Source: Phycisphaeraceae bacterium (GTDB lineage: Bacteria > Planctomycetota > Phycisphaerae > Phycisphaerales > UBA1924). From it: a DNA stretch of 64,000 nt. The translations under genes and the position numbers were made by a program. The stretch lies in assembly GCA_019636515.1 (NCBI GenBank), contig JAHBXI010000005.1:124001-188000 (forward strand). Reading direction: 5' to 3'. A model generated the notes under the pieces. That model did no database searches. It was not told the DNA's origin and was given only the letters and a program-made list of their open reading frames with translations. Positions 41,474 through 50,773 of this stretch are shown here, one piece after another (position 1 is the stretch's first letter; the number at the start of each line of letters is the position of its first letter).

Positions 41474-44296
41474 ATGAGCAAGAAGGTCTCCAGCAAGGCG
41501 CTCGTGGCCCTGAAGCATCACGCGGCGGGTTCCGTGTCGAAGAAGGCGGTCAAGAAGGTGGCCCGCAAGACGGTGGCGGCGCCCTCCAAATCGGCCGGCC
41601 CGTACAAGCCATCAAACCACAAGCCGCGCCCTGGAAAGATGGTGCACTACTTCGGCCGGACGCAGTGCGAGGGTGACGGGAGCATGAAGATGCTCCTGGG
41701 AGGCAAGGGGGCGAACCTCGCGGAGATGACCTCGATCGGCCTGCCGGTGCCCCCGGGGTTCACGATCACCACCGACACGTGCGCGGCGTACTACAAGAAC
41801 GGGGAGCAGTTGCCCTACGGCCTGATGAACGAGGTCAACAAGAACATCGCGGTGCTCGAGAAGGAACTGGGCAAGAAATTCGGGAGCAACGACAACCCGC
41901 TGCTGGTGTCGGTTCGCTCGGGAGCGGCGGTCTCGATGCCGGGAATGATGAACACGATCCTGAACCTGGGCCTCACGGACGCGGCGGTGACGGGCCTGGC
42001 AAACGCGACCAACAACGTTCGATTCGCGTACGACGCGTACCGTCGCCTGATCGACATGTTCGGGGACGTGGTGATGGGCGTCGAGCACAAGTTGTTCGAC
42101 GAGGAACTCTCGAAGATCAAGTCCAAGTACCACGCCCGGCTTGACACCGACGTCCCGGCCGAGGGCATGATCGAGGTCTGCGAGGCGTACAAGGCGGTGT
42201 ACCAGCGGCACGTGGGGGAGGTCTTCCCGCAGAACCCGTTCAAGCAACTCGAACTGGCGATCCAGGCGGTGTTCAAGAGTTGGAACAGCGACAAGGCCGT
42301 CAAGTACCGCCGGATCGAGAACATCCGCGGGCTCAACGGCACCGCCGTGAACGTCCAGTCGATGGTGTACGGCAACATGGGCGCCGATTCGGGCACCGGC
42401 GTGGCCTTCACCCGCAACAACGCCACCGGGGAGAACGAGTTCTACGGCGAGTTTCTCATCAACGCCCAGGGGGAGGACGTCGTCGCCGGGATCCGCACGC
42501 CCCAGCACATCTCCGAACTGCCCCGCTGGAACAAGAAGGTCTACCAGCAACTGCTGGACATCAAGTCCAAACTCGAGAGGCATTACCGCGAGATGCAGGA
42601 CATCGAGTTCACGATCGAGCGTGGCGTGCTGTACATGCTCCAGACCAGGACCGGCAAGCGCAACGGCACCGCCGCCGTGCGCATCGCCTGCGACATGGTC
42701 AAGGAAAAACTGATCGACGAGAAGACCGCGCTGCTGCGAATCCCCGCGGGGGACCTGACCCAGTTGCTCCTGCCGTCGTTCGATCCGCCCGCCAAGCGCA
42801 AGGCCGACGTCCTGACCAGGGGCATCCCCGCCTCCCCGGGCGCCGCCATCGGCCGTCCGGCTTTCTCCGCCGACGAGGCCGTTCGCCGCGCCCAGAAGGG
42901 CGAGCAGGTCATCCTCGTCCGGTCGGAGACAAGCCCCGAGGACGTCGAGGGCATGCACATGGCCGCGGGCATCCTCACGTCCACCGGCGGGCGCACCAGC
43001 CACGCCGCGGTCGTCGCCTGCGGGTGGGGCAAGTGCTGCGTCGTCGGCGCGGGCGAGATGGTCATCGACGAGCACAAGGGCGTCATGAAGATCAAGGGCA
43101 AGTCCTACGGACGCGACGACGAGATCTCGATCGACGGGTTCACGGGGGAGGTCTGCTCCGGGGCGGTCGCCCGCCGCGTCCCCGACAAGATTTCCGGCGA
43201 CTTCCTCCAGGTCATGAAGTGGTCCGACAAGCACCGACGCCTGCAGGTGCGCACCAACGCCGACACCCCCGAGGATGCCCAGCGCGCCCGGGACTTTGGC
43301 GCCGAGGGCATCGGCCTGTGCCGGACCGAGCACATGTTCTTCCAGGGCGACCGCATCCGCGCCATGCGCGAGATGATCCTGGCCGAGACCCAGCCCGACC
43401 GCGTCAAGGCGCTTGACAAACTTCTCCCGTTCCAGCGCGACGATTTCATCGGCATCTTCAAGGCCATGAAGGGCCTCCCCGTCACCATCCGGCTCATCGA
43501 CCCGCCCCTGCACGAGTTCCTCCCCCACGACCCCGACAGTCAGGCCGAGATGGCCAAGGCGATGAAGGTCCCCGTCGAGAAGGTCCGCCAGCGCGTCGCC
43601 CAACTCCACGAGATGAACCCGATGCTCGGGCACCGGGGCTGCCGCCTGTGCGTCACCTACCCCGAGATCCTCGCCATGCAGGTCCGCGCCATCGTCGAGG
43701 CCACGATCGACTGCCTGCGCAGCAACATCAAGGCACTCCCCGAGATCATGATCCCGCTGGTGGGCACGAAGAAGGAACTCTCCGTCCTGCGCGGCGAGGT
43801 CGAAGCCGTGATCGCCCAGGTCCGCACCGAGCAGGAGTTCAAGAACCGCCTGGATATCAAGATCGGAACCATGATCGAGGTTCCGCGGGCCGCCGTCGCC
43901 GCCGACGAGATCGCCCAGTCCGCCGACTTCTTCTCCTTCGGCACCAACGACCTCACGCAGATGACCTTCGGATATTCACGCGACGACATCAACACCTTCC
44001 TGCCCGACTACCTGCGACGAGACATCCTCCCCCACGACCCGTTCCAGAGCCTCGACACCGGCGGCGTGGGGCAACTGGTCCGCATGGGGACCTCACGCGG
44101 GCGATCCGCCAGGAACGACCTCAAGGTTGGCATCTGCGGGGAGCACGGCGGCGATCCCAGGAGCGTTCACTTCTTCCACGACGCCGGGCTTGATTACGTC
44201 TCGTGCTCGCCGTTCCGGGTGCCGATCGCCCGGCTCGCCGCGGCGCAGGCCGCCATCATGGCCGAGCGCGGGGTCGCCGCGCCGCAGGCAGACTGA
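41474..44296 (+). CDS. ppdK: Pyruvate, phosphate dikinase
   Basis: A 940-residue enzyme that interconverts pyruvate + ATP + Pi with PEP + AMP + PPi, about 50-70 residues longer than usual. The excess is an N-terminal Lys/Ala-rich stretch before HYFGR. In order it has the ATP-grasp domain (LLGGKGANLAEM, SVRSGAAVSMPGMMNT), the swivelling domain with the phosphorylated histidine in TSTGGRTSHAAVVA, and the TIM-barrel PEP/pyruvate domain with GTNDLTQM and the catalytic cysteine in GICGEHGGDP. It allows PPi-driven glycolysis or gluconeogenesis. The ATG at 41474 begins the basic tail. Confidence 0.95.
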   Translation: MSKKVSSKALVALKHHAAGSVSKKAVKKVARKTVAAPSKSAGPYKPSNHKPRPGKMVHYFGRTQCEGDGSMKMLLGGKGANLAEMTSIGLPVPPGFTITTDTCAAYYKNGEQLPYGLMNEVNKNIAVLEKELGKKFGSNDNPLLVSVRSGAAVSMPGMMNTILNLGLTDAAVTGLANATNNVRFAYDAYRRLIDMFGDVVMGVEHKLFDEELSKIKSKYHARLDTDVPAEGMIEVCEAYKAVYQRHVGEVFPQNPFKQLELAIQAVFKSWNSDKAVKYRRIENIRGLNGTAVNVQSMVYGNMGADSGTGVAFTRNNATGENEFYGEFLINAQGEDVVAGIRTPQHISELPRWNKKVYQQLLDIKSKLERHYREMQDIEFTIERGVLYMLQTRTGKRNGTAAVRIACDMVKEKLIDEKTALLRIPAGDLTQLLLPSFDPPAKRKADVLTRGIPASPGAAIGRPAFSADEAVRRAQKGEQVILVRSETSPEDVEGMHMAAGILTSTGGRTSHAAVVACGWGKCCVVGAGEMVIDEHKGVMKIKGKSYGRDDEISIDGFTGEVCSGAVARRVPDKISGDFLQVMKWSDKHRRLQVRTNADTPEDAQRARDFGAEGIGLCRTEHMFFQGDRIRAMREMILAETQPDRVKALDKLLPFQRDDFIGIFKAMKGLPVTIRLIDPPLHEFLPHDPDSQAEMAKAMKVPVEKVRQRVAQLHEMNPMLGHRGCRLCVTYPEILAMQVRAIVEATIDCLRSNIKALPEIMIPLVGTKKELSVLRGEVEAVIAQVRTEQEFKNRLDIKIGTMIEVPRAAVAADEIAQSADFFSFGTNDLTQMTFGYSRDDINTFLPDYLRRDILPHDPFQSLDTGGVGQLVRMGTSRGRSARNDLKVGICGEHGGDPRSVHFFHDAGLDYVSCSPFRVPIARLAAAQAAIMAERGVAAPQAD

Positions 44297-44367
44297 ATCA
44301 CACGCCCGCGAGGTGGACCTCACGCGCCGGGGCTCCCGGCGCTCCGCCGCTCTCGGGTTCCCCTTGA

Positions 44368-45306
44368 TTACACGAACCGGTGGCCGTTGCGCCGGAACCG
44401 CTCCACGTCCGCCCTGGTCGGCATGGAGAAGTGCGTCAGTTCGGCCTCCGGGTTGGGCATGCACTCCGGCGGCACGCCGCGGCGGGCGGCGTCTTCGACC
44501 TTCCGCACGCACTCGATGATCGCCTCGGCGGCCAGGTCCTTGCTCCGGGACATGACATCCTCGAGCGTGTCGTGCGGATGGATCCGGTACCGCTTCTGCA
44601 CGACGATCGGCCCGTTGTCGAGTCTGGCGTCCACGAAGTGGACGCTGACGCCCCCTTCGCTTTCGCCGTTGGAGAGCGTCCAGAAACTGGGCATCAGGCC
44701 GCGGTAGCGCGGCAGCAGGGCCCCGTGGCAGTTGACGATGCCGTACGGAGTCTGCTCCCGGAGGGCCTTCTTGTAGAGCATCGTGCCGGAGATCGACACG
44801 ATGAAATCGACGCCCAGGCCCCGCAGCCGCTCCAGGAACTCCGGGCTGTTCACGTCCTGCGTCCGGTGCACGGGCACGCGGTACTTCTTCGCGACCGACT
44901 CAACCGTGTAGCACGTGGTCGTCGAACCCAGCAGACCGTTGACCACCTTGGCCTTCACCTTGGCCCACAGGTACCGCCGCAGTTTCCACTGGAAATACCC
45001 GAACCCGTACATCTTCAGGAGGTCCATCGCGGTCTGGAAGACCGTCCGCTTGCCCTGCGTGTTGGGCTGGATGTTGATGCCCACCGTCGAGTCGGCGAAT
45101 TCGCGGAGGTACTTGTCCAGCACCCTGGTCAGGAAGAACGGGTCGTCCTGGATGAAGACGTACTTCGTCAGCGGCGTGTTCCGGGGCTCGCTGCCCGCGG
45201 GGATGTACGCGTTCCCGCCGTGCGTGTACATCGACGGCCTGCCCTCGGACTCCCGGCCGGCCGTCGGGGCTGTGTCGTTGCTTCGAGTCGCCGCGGTCGC
45301 CGTCAT
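44368..45306 (-). CDS. Formyltransferase-family protein
   Basis: A 312-residue protein. AAGGAGA lies 8 nt before the ATG at 45306, and the first 45 residues look disordered. The formyltransferase core is in the C-terminal half: IVNCHGALLPRYRG (the Asn/His/substrate loop) and FVDARLDNGPIVVQ (the catalytic Asp). This is the folate-dependent hydroxymethyl/formyl-transferase fold of Fmt, PurN and sugar N-formyltransferases. Fmt is unlikely because the linker and C-terminal domain are missing. Its place 82 bp before a glycosyltransferase gene supports a sugar N-formyltransferase acting on an amino-sugar nucleotide. This is inference. Confidence 0.82.
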   Translation of the reverse strand: MTATAATRSNDTAPTAGRESEGRPSMYTHGGNAYIPAGSEPRNTPLTKYVFIQDDPFFLTRVLDKYLREFADSTVGINIQPNTQGKRTVFQTAMDLLKMYGFGYFQWKLRRYLWAKVKAKVVNGLLGSTTTCYTVESVAKKYRVPVHRTQDVNSPEFLERLRGLGVDFIVSISGTMLYKKALREQTPYGIVNCHGALLPRYRGLMPSFWTLSNGESEGGVSVHFVDARLDNGPIVVQKRYRIHPHDTLEDVMSRSKDLAAEAIIECVRKVEDAARRGVPPECMPNPEAELTHFSMPTRADVERFRRNGHRFV

Positions 45307-45387
45307 CCATGCTCTCCTTGCAACTCCCGATCTCGTCCCATCTCGACAAAGCCCGAACCCCCGGATCACCCCCGGATCACGCACGAC

Positions 45388-46707
45388 TCAAGCCCCCGGC
45401 GGTGACGTCGTCGTGGCGTGGATCGCGGGCAACTCGCCCGCCTTCCCGGACACGACCCCCTCGAGCAGTTCGACCCATTGGCGACAGGCCGTGGGCGTGT
45501 CGTACCGGCCCCGCAGCGCCCGTCGCGCGTTCTCGCCCATGACCCGCCGCGACGGGGCGTCCGAAGCAAGACGCCGGATCGCCGCGGCAAGCCCATCGGC
45601 GTCCCCTTCGCGGACCACCAGGCCGGCCCCGGTTTCCTCCAGCACGCGGGCCACCTCGGACCCGGGGTGCCCGATGAAGATCGACGGCCTGCCCACGGCC
45701 ATGATGCCCATGACCTTGCTCGGCACCATGATCCCCTCAACCCCCTCCTTGAGCGAGATCAGGTGGATATCCCCGGCGGCGAGCGATGGGCCGAGGTTCT
45801 CTCGCGGGGCGTAGTCGTGCCAGCGGGCGTTGGCCAGGCCGTGCGCGGCGATGTACGACTCGACCTCCGCGCGGCGTTTGCCCCCGCCGACAAAGACGAA
45901 TCGAAGCCCGGGCTCGTCCCGCAGGATCGACATGGCCCGGCAGATGGTCTGCGCATCGTGCCCGATCCCGAAGTTCCCCGAGTACATCACCGCGACCTCG
46001 GACGGCCCGATCTCCATCGCGGCGCGGGCCGGGTTCTTCCCCGGCTCGATCGGGTCCATCCCGTCGGTGTCCGACCAGATCGAGATCGTGCGCACGCGCC
46101 CGGGCGGTGTTCCCTTGTCGAGAACCCGGTCCCGCATACAGCGGCCGAGCGTCACGCTCACGTCCGAACGCTTCAGGATGAACCGGTTGACCCGCTCGAA
46201 GAACCGCGTCGAAAGGCCACGCGGCTTCATCACCCCGCACGCCACCGGGAGATCGGGGTACAGGTCCATGACCCAGTACACCGCCTTGCTCCCGCGGAGC
46301 CAGCGGTTCACGATGCCCACCAGCCCGATGAACGGCGGGGTCGTGAAACTCACCACCACGTCGGGGCGGTCGGTCGAGAGCACCCGCAGGAAGGCCAGGA
46401 GGTAGAACAGGGCAAAGTCGGCGATCCGGGCCGCGTACCCGGCCTTCCCGAAGATGCTCGCCCCCACCCGCCGCACCTCGATCGGCGAAGAACCGCCGGG
46501 CACCTCGATGCTCTCGCGACGGGGCAGGACCGCGCCGGATTGGCCGTAGATCGAACGGGAGGCGACGGCGGTCACGCGGTGGCCGCGCCGGACCAGTTCA
46601 TCGGCCAGGTCCTTGCCGTGCTGCGCGGTGGCGACCACGTCCGGATAAAACGCCTGGTTCAGCAGAAGGACGTGGATGGGTGGTCTTTGATCGGTGGCCA
46701 CGGTCAC
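45388..46707 (-). CDS. Glycosyltransferase, GT4, WcaI-like
   Basis: A 439-residue GT-B enzyme. The N-terminal domain opens HVLLLNQAFYPDVVATAQH. The donor domain has VMYSGNFGIGHDAQTIC, FVGGG and EGIMVPSKVMGIMAVGRPSIF, the family pattern in which the proline and Lys replace the usual GT4 EX7E arrangement. WcaI-like enzymes build exopolysaccharide or capsule units. Its start is uncertain: the GTG at 46707 was chosen because the region before it carries the plus-strand promoter of the four-gene operon. It lies 82 bp upstream of the formyltransferase on the same strand, suggesting a joint role on one glycan. Confidence 0.85.
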   Translation of the reverse strand: MTVATDQRPPIHVLLLNQAFYPDVVATAQHGKDLADELVRRGHRVTAVASRSIYGQSGAVLPRRESIEVPGGSSPIEVRRVGASIFGKAGYAARIADFALFYLLAFLRVLSTDRPDVVVSFTTPPFIGLVGIVNRWLRGSKAVYWVMDLYPDLPVACGVMKPRGLSTRFFERVNRFILKRSDVSVTLGRCMRDRVLDKGTPPGRVRTISIWSDTDGMDPIEPGKNPARAAMEIGPSEVAVMYSGNFGIGHDAQTICRAMSILRDEPGLRFVFVGGGKRRAEVESYIAAHGLANARWHDYAPRENLGPSLAAGDIHLISLKEGVEGIMVPSKVMGIMAVGRPSIFIGHPGSEVARVLEETGAGLVVREGDADGLAAAIRRLASDAPSRRVMGENARRALRGRYDTPTACRQWVELLEGVVSGKAGELPAIHATTTSPPGA

Positions 46708-46760
46708 GGGATGGTATTCATCGGTTCGTTCCTCACTCCGCTCGCATGTCGCCAACGGGC

Positions 46761-46788
46761 TTGCATCGATCCTCGGGGGGGGTACAAT
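46761..46788 (+). promoter_or_regulatory. Sigma70-type promoter of the four-gene operon
   Basis: TTGCAT (46761-46766), a 16-nt spacer, TACAAT (46783-46788). The predicted start near 46796 gives a leader of about 30 nt to the GTG at 46827, with GGGGAG just before it. It is the clearest promoter in the window. Confidence 0.7.
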
Positions 46789-46826
46789 ATGAGCAGCAGG
46801 CTGAGGGATGACCAAGGGGAGTCATC

Positions 46827-48023
46827 GTGAAACCGGGGAAAGTCCATCCGATCGAGCAGACCGCCGCGTGCCGGCAGGCCTTGCACTCCTTCCAAACATG
46901 GCTCATGTGCTTTGCGTTGATCGCCGCCTGGTGTGGCGGGCCGTCGGCGAGCGCGACTCAGGCATCGGCTGTCGCGGCGTGGATGAAAGAGGAGTGGGCA
47001 CGCGCGCAGAAACTTCCCGCGTTCGGCGGGACCGGCATTCGCTACAAGACGGAGATGCCCGCGAGGTTGACCGACGAAGAGCGCGCCCGGCTGGAGGAGC
47101 AGGTTCGAGGCCGCCCGGAGCATCCACGACGTCACGAACTGGCGGCGGAATCCTCTCGTGCGACTCACGGTCCCTCCATCTCGACGACCACGCTGTTTTC
47201 TGATGGGTCTGGCTGGCGGTACGCCTACGACCGGAGCCCGACAAATTTCTTTGACACCACCCTGACCAAGAAACGTGCCTGGAGATTGACGCACGAGTCC
47301 CTGATTCTCTCGGATCCCGCACTCTCCCGCGACATGGTGAACAACCCCGAGGTCTGGTTTGAGGGGGATGAGAGCGTGTTCCTGCCCGAGGCCGGGTACC
47401 TTCTCTTTGGTGGTCTGAACGCCGGAACGTACTCGCGGATCATCCCGGATCCGGTGCGAGTGAACGGCGACCGCTGGACCATGGAAGCGTCGATGGCGGG
47501 CAGGGACGAGACGGGGATGCCTTTCTACTCGGTGAGGTTCGATGGACGCTGGGACCCGGAGCACGGTCGGGGGTTCGTCGAGAAGTGTCGCATCGTACGG
47601 CATGGGGAAGCACGCTACATCGGATACGCGACGAGGATGTCCGGCTGGAAGCAAGTGCCAGAACTGAACTGCTGGGTGGCGTCTCGCGCCGAGGACGTCG
47701 ACGCCGAGGGGAAGCCGTGGAGGGTGCTGGTGTTCGACGGCGTGGTGGAGACCGGCCTCACCTTCGACGAGTTGACCCGCGTGCCATCGGCCGACGGGTC
47801 CGATCCGCTGCGGCCGAAGCCCAACCTGAGCGTGGTCGCGGACTACCGATCGGGAACCTTGATCAAGACGGAGGCCGACGGCGACACACGGACCATGCCG
47901 CTGGTCCGGTCGGTCACGCCGCCTGTCACTGCGAAACGGTCGTGGCTGCGCTGGTCCGGCTGGCTGATCCTGGGAGGAGTGCTGCTCGCGTCGATATACC
48001 TCGTCAAACGCAGGTCATCGTAA
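46827..48023 (+). CDS. Exported/membrane protein, first gene of the Cys-rich/MauE/pseudopilin operon
   Basis: A 398-residue protein I do not recognise. GTG start with GGGGAG upstream. A hydrophobic segment near residues 24-41 ends in Ala-Ser-Ala and may be a signal peptide. The middle is a soluble beta-rich domain with many Trp, Arg and Asp. Residues of about 372-392 form a membrane helix followed by Lys-Arg-Arg, so a C-terminally anchored periplasmic protein is likely. It is first in a run of four genes on one promoter, 17 bp before the Cys-rich gene. Confidence 0.75.
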   Translation: MKPGKVHPIEQTAACRQALHSFQTWLMCFALIAAWCGGPSASATQASAVAAWMKEEWARAQKLPAFGGTGIRYKTEMPARLTDEERARLEEQVRGRPEHPRRHELAAESSRATHGPSISTTTLFSDGSGWRYAYDRSPTNFFDTTLTKKRAWRLTHESLILSDPALSRDMVNNPEVWFEGDESVFLPEAGYLLFGGLNAGTYSRIIPDPVRVNGDRWTMEASMAGRDETGMPFYSVRFDGRWDPEHGRGFVEKCRIVRHGEARYIGYATRMSGWKQVPELNCWVASRAEDVDAEGKPWRVLVFDGVVETGLTFDELTRVPSADGSDPLRPKPNLSVVADYRSGTLIKTEADGDTRTMPLVRSVTPPVTAKRSWLRWSGWLILGGVLLASIYLVKRRSS

Positions 48024-48040
48024 AGAAAGGAGCAGGTTTC

Positions 48041-48442
48041 GTGAGAGATCACAACGATAAACCGGCGATCACCCTTTCCATTCTGGTCATGGCGGCCGCG
48101 GGCGTCTACGCCGGATGCTTCGTTGGCGGCGGCACCGCCACCTGCTGCGGCACTTACTTCCAGCAATGCAGCACGAACGGGACACCCCCGCTGCATTGGT
48201 ATTGCCCGCAGACAGCCAGCAACGGCAGCGCCGTGCAGGTGGCGCTCATTCAAGACGCGATGCCCGGCCAACTCGGCGTCACCACGACAAACACTTCGGT
48301 GGTCGGAAGTTGCACCATCACGCCGAGAACCTGTGGAGCAGCGCCAGGGAGTTGCGTCGTTGGAACGGACTATGTGCAGGAATGCACCTCAACGACGCTA
48401 TCGGGAAACGTGTGCGAAGGCGAGGTTGAGGACGAAGGGTGA
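48041..48442 (+). CDS. Small Cys-rich lipoprotein-like peptide
   Basis: A 133-residue protein with ten cysteines at 26, 35, 36, 43, 55, 91, 98, 105, 115 and 125. AAAGGAG precedes the GTG start at 48041. The N-terminal helix ends Val-Tyr-Ala-Gly-Cys26, a possible lipobox, or the cut could fall after Ala24. The mature part is rich in Thr, Ser and Gly and has a acidic tail. Such a cysteine density in an exported protein implies disulfides, and the next gene encodes a MauE-like redox membrane protein. No known family. Its stop overlaps the next start by 4 bp (GTGA). Confidence 0.8.
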   Translation: MRDHNDKPAITLSILVMAAAGVYAGCFVGGGTATCCGTYFQQCSTNGTPPLHWYCPQTASNGSAVQVALIQDAMPGQLGVTTTNTSVVGSCTITPRTCGAAPGSCVVGTDYVQECTSTTLSGNVCEGEVEDEG

Positions 48443-48903
48443 TCCGGCGGCGCCGAGAGTCGAGCGTGATCCTTGCCATCGCACGAAACTCCGTTCGACT
48501 CGCCGCGGCGGCGGTACTGACGCTTGCCGGTTATGAAAAACTCCTTGACCTTCCGTCTTTCCTCGTAGACCTGGAATCGCGTCAGTTCGTGCCCCGCTCA
48601 TGTGTCATGCCGATCGCGATATGCGTTCCTGCCTTGGAAGCCTTGCTCTTGCCATCGCAAATCCGCCGCCGCACGAGGGTCTCGGCGACCATGTGCGGCA
48701 TGGCCATGAGTTTCTGTTTTATCTGCTTTCATGCCATGATGCTCGCCACCCACGAACCGCCTGACTGCCCCTGCACGGGCCTGCTGGACCTTTTCCACCA
48801 GGACCTGGATCGCTCGACAGCGGGCTTGTGGCTGGCGGTGTTCCTGTTGGCGGCGCACGGGCTTGCGTGGTTCACGCCGGAGGTTCGCCGCCGTGGCTCG
48901 TAA
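48439..48903 (+). CDS. MauE/DoxX-like redox-associated membrane protein
   Basis: A 154-residue four-helix membrane protein starting with GTG inside the previous stop. The pattern AAAAVLTLAGYEKLLDLPSFLVDLESRQFVP matches the MauE branch of DoxX-like proteins, and Asp-Cys-Pro-Cys-Thr-Gly is a CxC motif typical of MauE, which supports disulfide formation in methylamine dehydrogenase maturation. Further cysteines sit in helix 3 (MCGMAMSFCFICF). It ends inside the next gene by 11 bp. A redox role on the Cys-rich partner is an inference from order. Confidence 0.8.
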   Translation: MIRRRRESSVILAIARNSVRLAAAAVLTLAGYEKLLDLPSFLVDLESRQFVPRSCVMPIAICVPALEALLLPSQIRRRTRVSATMCGMAMSFCFICFHAMMLATHEPPDCPCTGLLDLFHQDLDRSTAGLWLAVFLLAAHGLAWFTPEVRRRGS

Positions 48904-49657
48904 CCGGTATCAATCCAGGCTTGTCGCATTCTCGCTGATCGAGACGTGCGTGGTGATCACGATTGTCGCCGCGCTCCTGGCGGTCGCCATCCCGATCCTG
49001 TCAAGCATCCAGTCGCAGCGGGGTCGTGTCGCCACCCTCTCGCGCCTGAAAAACTCGGCCGCCATCATCATGCTCTACGCCTCGGACGAGCGGAACTTAC
49101 TCCCTCTCCCGCTCAATCCGTCGGTCGATCGTTGGAAAATCTCCCTCGCGTCGGGATGGTCCGACACGGCGATTCGCTACTTCGAATCCATCTGGCTCTG
49201 GCACGTCGTGATGAGCGACCGCTACTTCGACGGGAAACTCAACCCTCCCGTCACCTTTGCCGCCGCCAGGAACGGACGCGGGACGTACGGCAGTCGGTTT
49301 AAAATGCCCTGCGCCTACTTCGCCAGGCCGGAGTTCTGGGATCAATCGACCAGGACCGGACGCTCCCAGTACGGTGGGCATCGGCTGGACGAAATCCTCT
49401 TCCCCGCTTCCAAGACGCTGCTGGTGAGCATCGCCCACGTCATCATCGACCCGTCCGTGTCGCGCGACCACGATCCCATGCCCGGCATGGTCCCCGCGGC
49501 CATGGCCGACGGCTCGGCCGCGGTGTACGACCCGGGGAGGCTCCTGCCCGGGGTCAAGACCGGAGAGGGCAGAGAGTCACCAGGGATGCTGCACCCGTTC
49601 GACGCGTACTACGGGATGCACACGGTCAACGGCATACGCGGCCGGGACATCCGTTAG
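48893..49657 (+). CDS. Prepilin-type pseudopilin, last gene of the operon
   Basis: A 254-residue pseudopilin. GGAGG stands 9 nt before the GTG at 48893. The leader is Leu-Val-Ala|Phe-Ser-Leu-Ile-Glu-Thr with +5 Glu, followed by a hydrophobic helix of about 20 residues. The globular domain has [11 protein letters not shown] and a late [10 protein letters not shown] segment, as in planctomycete pseudopilins with an H-x-DG end. It overlaps sucD tail-to-tail by 4 bp. With the Cys-rich and MauE-like proteins it may make or stabilise a surface assembly. Confidence 0.85.
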   Translation: MARNRYQSRLVAFSLIETCVVITIVAALLAVAIPILSSIQSQRGRVATLSRLKNSAAIIMLYASDERNLLPLPLNPSVDRWKISLASGWSDTAIRYFESIWLWHVVMSDRYFDGKLNPPVTFAAARNGRGTYGSRFKMPCAYFARPEFWDQSTRTGRSQYGGHRLDEILFPASKTLLVSIAHVIIDPSVSRDHDPMPGMVPAAMADGSAAVYDPGRLLPGVKTGEGRESPGMLHPFDAYYGMHTVNGIRGRDIR

Positions 49658-50664
49658 GACTCGCCGCCGACGCCGTGCCGGTGCATCGCCTGGAGCATCG
49701 CGGACCCCATGTCCGCCGGGCTGACGGCGACCGTGACGCCCGCGGCCTGAAGAGCGCCGATCTTGGCCTCGGCGGTGTCATCCGCGCCGCCGATGATCGC
49801 CCCGGCGTGGCCCATGCGGCGCCCCGGGGGGGCCGTGCGCCCGGCGATGAACGCGGCGACCGGCTTTTTCACGTGGGTCTTGATGTACTCGGCGGCCATG
49901 ATCTCGTCGGTGCCGCCGATCTCCCCGATCATCAGGATCCCGTCGGTCTCGGGGTCCTGGTCAAAGAGCCGGATGGTGTCGATGTGCGACAGCCCCCGCA
50001 CCGGGTCCCCGCCGATCCCCACGCAGGTGCTCTGCGCCAGTCCCAGCGAGGAGGTCTGCCAGACCGCCTCGTAGGTCAGGGTGCCCGACCGGCTGACGAT
50101 CCCCACCGCCTTGCCCAGGCGGCTCTGGCTCACGTGCGTGTGGATGTAGCCGGGCATGATCCCGATCTTGCACCCGGCGCTGGTGAACGGCTTGCCCGGC
50201 TCCCCGGTCATCGAGTCCATGTTCGTGCGCGGGCCGGGGGTGATGATCCCCGGGCAGTTGGGACCAATCAAGACCACCTGCGGGCCGGTGGTCAGCCCCA
50301 CCGCCCGAGAAGCGTTGATCTCGTCGATCATCGCGCGGGCCTTGATCATGTCCTGCACGGGGACGCCCTCGGTGATGCAACAGACGACCTCGATGTTCGC
50401 CGCCACCGCTTCAAGGACCGCGTCGGCCGCCAGCGCGGGAGGCACGAAGATCATCGTCGCCGTCGCCCCCGTCGCACGGGCCGCCTGGTCCACCGTGTCG
50501 AAGATCGGCAGGCCGTTGGCATCGCGCGTCCCGCCCTTGCCTGGCGTGACGCCCCCCACCACCTTCGTGCCGTACAGGAAACAACCCTGGGTATGCACCG
50601 CCCCGAAGGATCCCGTGATTCCCTGGCAGATCACCCTGGTGTCGGCGTTGACGAGAATGGCCAT
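49654..50664 (-). CDS. sucD: Succinyl-CoA synthetase alpha subunit
   Basis: A 336-residue TCA-cycle subunit that makes or uses succinyl-CoA with ADP or GDP phosphorylation. [15 protein letters not shown], the CoA-binding [10 protein letters not shown], and the phosphohistidine in [14 protein letters not shown] are clear. GAGGG precedes the ATG at 50664. The beta subunit gene sucC, normally adjacent, is not in this window, which starts its own question. It lies about 110 bp after rsmG on the same strand. Confidence 0.95.
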   Translation of the reverse strand: MAILVNADTRVICQGITGSFGAVHTQGCFLYGTKVVGGVTPGKGGTRDANGLPIFDTVDQAARATGATATMIFVPPALAADAVLEAVAANIEVVCCITEGVPVQDMIKARAMIDEINASRAVGLTTGPQVVLIGPNCPGIITPGPRTNMDSMTGEPGKPFTSAGCKIGIMPGYIHTHVSQSRLGKAVGIVSRSGTLTYEAVWQTSSLGLAQSTCVGIGGDPVRGLSHIDTIRLFDQDPETDGILMIGEIGGTDEIMAAEYIKTHVKKPVAAFIAGRTAPPGRRMGHAGAIIGGADDTAEAKIGALQAAGVTVAVSPADMGSAMLQAMHRHGVGGES

Positions 50665-50773
50665 GAACGTCCCTCGTGTAATCGGGCAGGTGGAAGCAGT
50701 CGAGCACGGTCGGACCCGGGCGGGAGTTTAAGCACGCCGCGACCCTGCATCCGGTCCGGGGAACACATGCTTG

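Noticed and set aside
41612..43633. Long antisense reading frame opposite ppdK (minus strand)
   Set aside because: High-GC mirror of a conserved gene; the translation is repetitive Val/Leu/Asp/His-rich, lacks domains, and has no ribosome-binding site.
44321..44345. Terminator after ppdK
   Set aside because: The GCGCCGGG/CCCGGCGC hairpin is good, but no T-tract follows on either strand.
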